From NCBI RefSeq assembly GCF_947487605.1, contig NZ_CANKXK010000007.1, positions 1 through 64,000 of the forward strand: a stretch of DNA of 64,000 nt, read 5' to 3'. The translations under genes were made by a program, and so were the position numbers. The notes under the pieces were generated by a model, which saw only the letters and a list, made by a program, of their open reading frames with translations, did no database searches and was not told the origin of the DNA. The stretch is from an uncultured Algibacter sp. (GTDB lineage: Bacteria; Bacteroidota; Bacteroidia; Flavobacteriales; Flavobacteriaceae). This document shows, one piece after another, positions 59,602-64,000 of this stretch; position 1 is the first letter of the stretch; the number at the start of each line of letters is the position of its first letter.

Positions 59602-60711
59602 GTGATAAAGCTTCACGACAAATATTTTAAACCTTTTATTTCGGCAAAAGAAATTGATAAAGCTATTGATAAAATGGTAGCTGAAATATCTAACGACTTG
59701 GGAGATGAAGTTCCTGTTTTTGTAGGGATTTTGAACGGGTCGTTTATGGTAGTTAGTGATTTTGTAAAAAAATATCCTAAGCCTTGCGAAGTTACCTTTA
59801 TAAAATTAGCATCTTATGAAGGTGTTAAATCTTCTGAAGACATTCAACGTTTAATAGGTTTAACCCAGGATTTAACTGGAAGAACCGTTGTTATTCTTGA
59901 AGATATTATTGATACAGGTAAAACACTTGCAGAGGTACACCGCATTTTTAAAAATGAAAAGGTTAAATCTTTAAAGATTGCAACCTTGTTTTATAAGCCT
60001 GATGCATATAAAAAAGACTTTAAACTACATTACGTTGGTATAGAAATTCCTAATAAATTTATAGTAGGCTACGGATTAGACTACGATAATTTAGGAAGAG
60101 ATTTACCAGAGATTTATCAAATAAAAGAAACGCAACACATGACAAATTTAGTGCTATTTGGCCCTCCAGGAGCAGGAAAAGGAACGCAAGCAAATTTTTT
60201 AAAAGAAAAATATAACTTAATTCATATTTCAACTGGCGATGTTTTTAGATATAATATCAAAAATGAAACAGCCTTAGGAATGTTAGCCAAATCTTACATG
60301 GATAAAGGCGAGTTAGTTCCAGATCAGGTGACTATAGATATGTTAAATGCCGAAGTTGAAAAAAACGCTGATGCAAATGGGTTTATTTTTGATGGATTTC
60401 CTAGAACTAATGCACAAGCAGATGCTTTAGATACTTTAATGGACAGTAAAGATTCTCTAATAAATGCTATGATTGCTCTTGAAGTTGATGATGAAATTTT
60501 AGTAAAGCGTTTACTTGAAAGAGGTAAATCTAGTGGAAGAGCAGATGATGCAGATGAATCTATTATAAGAAATAGAATTAAAGAATATTATTCTAAAACA
60601 GCTATACTAAAAGAGTATTATTCTGCGCAAAATAAATATTTTGGTGTTGATGGTGTTGGTAGTATTGAAGATATTACAGTACGACTGAGTGGAGTTATAG
60701 ATAAACTTTAG
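59602..60711 (+). CDS. Fused hypoxanthine phosphoribosyltransferase and adenylate kinase
   Basis: A 369-residue two-domain protein. Residues 1 to about 175 are a hypoxanthine phosphoribosyltransferase with the PRPP loop VVILEDIIDTGKTL (about 95-108). From Met180 it is an adenylate kinase with the P-loop GPPGAGKGT (about 187-195), IFDGFPRTNAQAD and a short lid (GRADDADESIIRNRI). It links purine-base salvage with AMP phosphorylation. There is no frame break between the parts. The start is GTG; no ATG precedes the first domain. I believe this fusion is shared by many Flavobacteriaceae. Confidence 0.93.
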   Translation: MIKLHDKYFKPFISAKEIDKAIDKMVAEISNDLGDEVPVFVGILNGSFMVVSDFVKKYPKPCEVTFIKLASYEGVKSSEDIQRLIGLTQDLTGRTVVILEDIIDTGKTLAEVHRIFKNEKVKSLKIATLFYKPDAYKKDFKLHYVGIEIPNKFIVGYGLDYDNLGRDLPEIYQIKETQHMTNLVLFGPPGAGKGTQANFLKEKYNLIHISTGDVFRYNIKNETALGMLAKSYMDKGELVPDQVTIDMLNAEVEKNADANGFIFDGFPRTNAQADALDTLMDSKDSLINAMIALEVDDEILVKRLLERGKSSGRADDADESIIRNRIKEYYSKTAILKEYYSAQNKYFGVDGVGSIEDITVRLSGVIDKL

Positions 60712-60723
60712 ATTATCATTTAT

Positions 60724-60803
60724 GTTACCTTGAGTATTGATTGAGGTGAAAACACTTTTTCATTAAAAGAAAGCACCTTGTGAAGCAAAACGAAAGGTCT
60801 TAA
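60724..60803. repeat. Degenerate REP-like sequence upstream of obgE
   Basis: TTACCTTGAGTATTGATTGA and CACCTTGTGAAGCAAAACGA (followed by AAGG) resemble the two halves of a REP unit of the 'CACCTTGAGC...GTCGAAAGG' type. It fills much of the 153-nt adk-obgE gap; the rest shows no clear promoter. Confidence 0.35.
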
Positions 60804-60864
60804 TAATAACAACATAACATTAAAAAAAAATACCACCTTCGGGGGATGGCAAATAAACAATACA

Positions 60865-61863
60865 ATGACTGAAGGAAATTTTGTTGACTACGTAAAAATG
60901 TATGTTTGTTCTGGCAACGGGGGTAAAGGCTCTGTGCATTTACATCGCGAAAAATATATAACTAAAGGAGGTCCAGACGGTGGAGACGGTGGGCGAGGTG
61001 GCCATATTATCTTAAAAGGTAATTCTAATCTATGGACACTTCTTCATTTAAAATATGCAAGACATACTAGAGCAGGCCATGGTGGAGATGGAAGCAAAGG
61101 CAGAAGCACTGGTGCAGATGGTGAAGATTTTTATTTAGATGTTCCATTAGGAACCGTGGTTAGAGATACAGAGACCAATGAGATACTCATGGAAATAACC
61201 GAAGACGGTGAAGAGAAAATAATTGCAAAAGGAGGTAAAGGTGGTTTAGGAAATTGGCATTTTAAATCTTCAACAAATCAAACGCCTAGATATGCTCAGC
61301 CTGGGATGCCTTTAGAAGAAAAGTATATTACATTAGAACTAAAACTACTAGCAGATGTTGGGTTGGTAGGATTCCCTAATGCCGGAAAATCTACGTTGTT
61401 ATCAGTAATTACTTCTGCAAAACCAAAAATAGCCGACTACGAATTTACAACCCTGAAACCTAATTTAGGAATTGTGAAGTATCGTGATTTTCAAACTTTT
61501 GTTATGGCAGATATCCCTGGTATAATTGAAGGCGCAGCCGAAGGGAAGGGTCTTGGTTATTATTTTTTAAGGCATATTGAGCGTAATTCTGTGTTACTAT
61601 TTTTAATTCCTGCTGATGCTCCAGATATCAAAAAGCAATACGATATTTTATTAGATGAATTAAGACGGTATAATCCAGAGATGCTTGATAAAGAGCGAAT
61701 TATAGCGATTTCAAAAAGTGATTTACTCGATGAGGAGCTAAAGGAAGAATTAAATAGAGAACTAGAGAATGAATTACCAATTCCTTATTTATTTATATCG
61801 TCTGTGGCACAACAAGGCATTGCAGAGTTGAAGGATGTCCTTTGGAAGATTTTGAATAATTAG
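60865..61863 (+). CDS. obgE: GTPase ObgE
   Basis: A 332-residue ribosome-assembly and stress GTPase. The glycine-rich Obg fold spans about 1-158 ([25 protein letters not shown]). The G domain spans 159-332, with G1 [11 protein letters not shown] (about 168-178), G3 DIPGIIEGA and G4 SKSD. It lacks the extra C-terminal OCT domain of some Firmicutes proteins, as is usual in Bacteroidota. Confidence 0.97.
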   Translation: MTEGNFVDYVKMYVCSGNGGKGSVHLHREKYITKGGPDGGDGGRGGHIILKGNSNLWTLLHLKYARHTRAGHGGDGSKGRSTGADGEDFYLDVPLGTVVRDTETNEILMEITEDGEEKIIAKGGKGGLGNWHFKSSTNQTPRYAQPGMPLEEKYITLELKLLADVGLVGFPNAGKSTLLSVITSAKPKIADYEFTTLKPNLGIVKYRDFQTFVMADIPGIIEGAAEGKGLGYYFLRHIERNSVLLFLIPADAPDIKKQYDILLDELRRYNPEMLDKERIIAISKSDLLDEELKEELNRELENELPIPYLFISSVAQQGIAELKDVLWKILNN

Positions 61864-61926
61864 AATACTACTGTTCTAAAAAATTGATAATTTTCGATTA
61901 CTTTGTCAAGTATTCAAGGCTTAATT

Positions 61927-62634
61927 ATGAAGCAAGTTATTAAAAGTATTGTAGAGATTAATGATAATAAAAGAAGTAAATATTTTGCCTTTTTTATTCA
62001 AGCATTAATTTTAATATCTGTAATTACTTTTTCAATAGAAACAATACCAAGCTTAAAACCTCAAACGAGATTAATTCTTCAATCGGTAGAATGGTTTAGT
62101 GTTGTAGTATTTACTATTGAGTATTTTTTAAGAGTATATGTTGCAGATAGTAAGCCAAGATTTGTTTTTAGCTTTTTCGGTATAATAGATTTACTGGCAA
62201 TATTACCATTTTATTTATCCTTTGGAGTAGATTTACGATCACTAAGAGCATTACGTTTTTTAAGACTATTCAGAATTTTAAAATTAGTACGTTATAATAG
62301 AGCAATGAGTCATTTTACTCAAGCTATTAAATCTGCAAAGGAAGAGATTTTATTGTTTATATTCATTACCTTGATTCTTATTTATTTCTCAGCAGTTGGT
62401 ATTTATTATTTTGAAAATCAAGCACAACCAGAACATTTTTCTTCGATATTTGATAGTTTGTGGTGGGCTATAATTACTTTAACAACAGTAGGCTATGGCG
62501 ATGTTTATCCTATTACAGTTGGTGGTAAAGTTTTTACTTTCTTTATATTAATGATTGGCTTAGGTATCGTTGCAATTCCAACTGGGATAATTTCGTCGGC
62601 TTTGACAAAGTCGGTTGATAAAAAACAAGAGTAA
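61927..62634 (+). CDS. Voltage-gated-type potassium channel
   Basis: A 235-residue six-helix membrane channel. An S4-like voltage sensor at about 104-126 has Arg or Lys every third residue (LRALRFLRLFRILKLVR). The selectivity filter is TVGYGD (187-192), the K+ consensus, between S5 and S6. There is no C-terminal nucleotide-binding or RCK domain. The ATG at 61927 is chosen over the upstream TTG at 61903. It probably sets membrane potential; it is monocistronic. Confidence 0.92.
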   Translation: MKQVIKSIVEINDNKRSKYFAFFIQALILISVITFSIETIPSLKPQTRLILQSVEWFSVVVFTIEYFLRVYVADSKPRFVFSFFGIIDLLAILPFYLSFGVDLRSLRALRFLRLFRILKLVRYNRAMSHFTQAIKSAKEEILLFIFITLILIYFSAVGIYYFENQAQPEHFSSIFDSLWWAIITLTTVGYGDVYPITVGGKVFTFFILMIGLGIVAIPTGIISSALTKSVDKKQE

Positions 62635-63071
62635 TAAAAGAATTATTTAAGTTCGAAATAAGTTTCAAAAAATAAAACTCACATAAATCATTAATAAACA
62701 ATTTTTTGTTAAGTTGATAGAGCAAAGCTGTGAGCCTTTCGACTTTACTTAAGATAAACTTCAAGATATCTCATTCAAGCGAGATTTCTCATCACAAGAT
62801 CCGCTTGGTATCTTTAAACAAAAAGATTTTGTTTTCGATAGCGTTCGGAATAATACCGTTTCTATATTAAAATAGTTTAAAATTTTGATTGTCAATATTT
62901 TAATATATTGAACTCACATTAGCTAGTACTTACCTAGTAAGATGTATTTTGCTAGTATTATATTATTGAAAGAAATATAAAGCCCAATAGAAACCTAACG
63001 CAATTAAGGTATAAGCTATCCTGTATTTTTGGAAATAATTTTACAAACTTGTGTATTCAACTCCTAATTTG
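62635..63071. other. 437-nt gap without a gene
   Basis: The gap lies between two convergent genes, and no ORF is credible. It holds three CTAGTA copies (62923, 62934 and 62952), a small palindrome CTTAC-CTA-GTAAG (62929-62941), a hairpin AAACAAAA/TTTTGTTT near 62818-62836, and a weak REP-like stretch near 62735-62815. A plus-strand TATTTTTG at 63024-63031 points antisense into the epimerase gene and may be chance. Confidence 0.5.
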
Positions 63072-63947
63072 TTATTCTATTTCAGTTTCAATAGCGATTG
63101 AAAACCTAGAGCCAGTTTCTAAAGTTTTAAAGGTTGATTTTTTGGTTATATCGGTAGATTCATTGTCACTGTCTGGTAACCCTAACCAAGGTTCTATACA
63201 AACATAATCTGCTAATGGTTTCGACCAAAGAGCAAGATGAGGGTAGTCTGTAAACCGAACGATGATTCCTTTTTCTTCATCTTTTTTACGCAGTCGAACC
63301 CAATCACAATCAATATTAGGGAATATTAATGCATCTTCGTTAAATAACGTGTCTGAAAGCGAAAGGCGGTTTTTATTAGTTTTAATTTCACGTTTGTATT
63401 CTGATAATAACCCCGAAGCACCTAATGTACTTGCTTCAAGATTTAATTGCTTGGGGAATTCTATAACATAGTCAGATAATTTAGTATTTTCGTTTAAAGG
63501 ACATGCATATGCTGTGTGTCCTCCGCAAATAAGTTGTATAGGTACAGTATCTTTGTTCTCAACGTTGTATGTCATAACTAAGTGCTTATTAGCAAGTTCA
63601 AACTCTACAGAAAATAAAAATTTGAAAGGGTATTGTTTTAGTGTTTCTTTAGAAGAATTAAGAGTGAAAGAACACTTCGAAACACCATGTTTCTGGAAAA
63701 GAAGTTGCTTGTTATTTCTAATAATACCATGTTTAGGCATATTGTAATCTTTTCCATTGTATACAACCTTATCTTCTTTAATTTTTCCAATTGCTGGAAA
63801 CAATATTGGTGAGCTACTTCCCCAAATAGAGGGCTTTATTTGCCATATATATTCTTCTCCAGTTATCTTATTTTTTAGAGAGCGAATTTCTGCTCCATTT
63901 GATTCGATTGTGCAAATAAGGTTTTCGTTTTCAATAGCGTGTAGCAT
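63072..63947 (-). CDS. Aldose-1-epimerase family protein
   Basis: A 291-residue beta-sandwich protein of the galactose mutarotase-like fold. ENLICTIESNGAEIRSLKN at the start, FPAIGK, MPKHGIIRN (His) and the late substrate-binding LALWSKP and CIEPWLGLPD segments fit the YeaD/LacX-like group. It may interconvert sugar anomers or bind hexose-6-phosphates; the substrate is not known. The start is 53 nt from the window end, so its promoter may lie just outside. Confidence 0.9.
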   Translation of the reverse strand: MLHAIENENLICTIESNGAEIRSLKNKITGEEYIWQIKPSIWGSSSPILFPAIGKIKEDKVVYNGKDYNMPKHGIIRNNKQLLFQKHGVSKCSFTLNSSKETLKQYPFKFLFSVEFELANKHLVMTYNVENKDTVPIQLICGGHTAYACPLNENTKLSDYVIEFPKQLNLEASTLGASGLLSEYKREIKTNKNRLSLSDTLFNEDALIFPNIDCDWVRLRKKDEEKGIIVRFTDYPHLALWSKPLADYVCIEPWLGLPDSDNESTDITKKSTFKTLETGSRFSIAIETEIE

Positions 63948-64000
63948 ATTTTAATTATTAAAATAAATGAAGAATTAATAGAGCAAATATTGTGAATTTT

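Overview
The window comes from a low-GC member of the Bacteroidota, almost certainly family Flavobacteriaceae. The evidence is a type IX secretion/gliding cluster (gldJ, porU, porV), two proteins with T9SS C-terminal sorting domains, a TonB-type outer-membrane receptor, NhaD, PafA, a hypoxanthine phosphoribosyltransferase-adenylate kinase fusion, promoters of the Bacteroidota type (TTG, 17-23 nt, TAnnTTTG) and almost no Shine-Dalgarno sequences. The species cannot be named from this.
Layout. 1-300: the end of an rRNA operon (last bases of 23S, then 5S and a terminator). 300-570: a structured non-coding stretch resembling the Flavo-1 RNA family. 0.57-8.3 kb: Pif1-like helicase, acyl-CoA dehydrogenase, AnmK, an amino-acid dehydrogenase and NhaD. 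8.5-11.7 kb: exbB-exbD-tonB-folC. 11.8-15.3 kb: tRNA-Val, a PAS-LuxR regulator, and a secreted T9SS substrate flanked on both sides by copies of a 48-bp palindrome-containing module. 15.3-24.7 kb: murF, then gldJ divergent from porU-porV, and cdd. 24.8-27.5 kb: pdhA-pdhC. 27.6-30 kb: outer-membrane beta-barrel receptor. 30.1-35.6 kb: six closely packed plus-strand genes (M28 peptidase, SDR, HAD phosphatase, SprT-like, mannose-1-phosphate guanylyltransferase, DUF389), meeting an MlaF/MlaE pair head-on. 37.2-42.2 kb: PafA, a non-specific nuclease and a tandem-repeat T9SS protein. 42.3-47.8 kb: glycosyltransferase, methyltransferase, ketoacyl synthase III and gcvP. 48-52.5 kb: a UbiA-like membrane protein, an ECF sigma/anti-sigma pair, and a four-gene operon (DoxX, DUF2071, methyltransferase, small membrane protein) next to a GbsR/MarR regulator, with the same 24-bp palindrome in front of both. 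52.5-55.5 kb: GlxA-type regulator and four small cytosolic genes. 55.5-64 kb: M3 peptidase, purE/purK, hpt-adk fusion, obgE, a voltage-gated-type K+ channel and an aldose-1-epimerase-like protein.
Most of the window is ordinary chromosome. The least explained parts are regulatory or repetitive: the GbsR-type operator pair, the duplicated 48-bp module around the secreted protein, a pair of ~132-bp palindromic MITE-like elements (one of which supplies a gene's last codons and stop), REP-like sequence translated in frame inside both linkers of the pyruvate dehydrogenase E2, and two possible small RNAs. No phage, CRISPR array, plasmid or defence island was seen.
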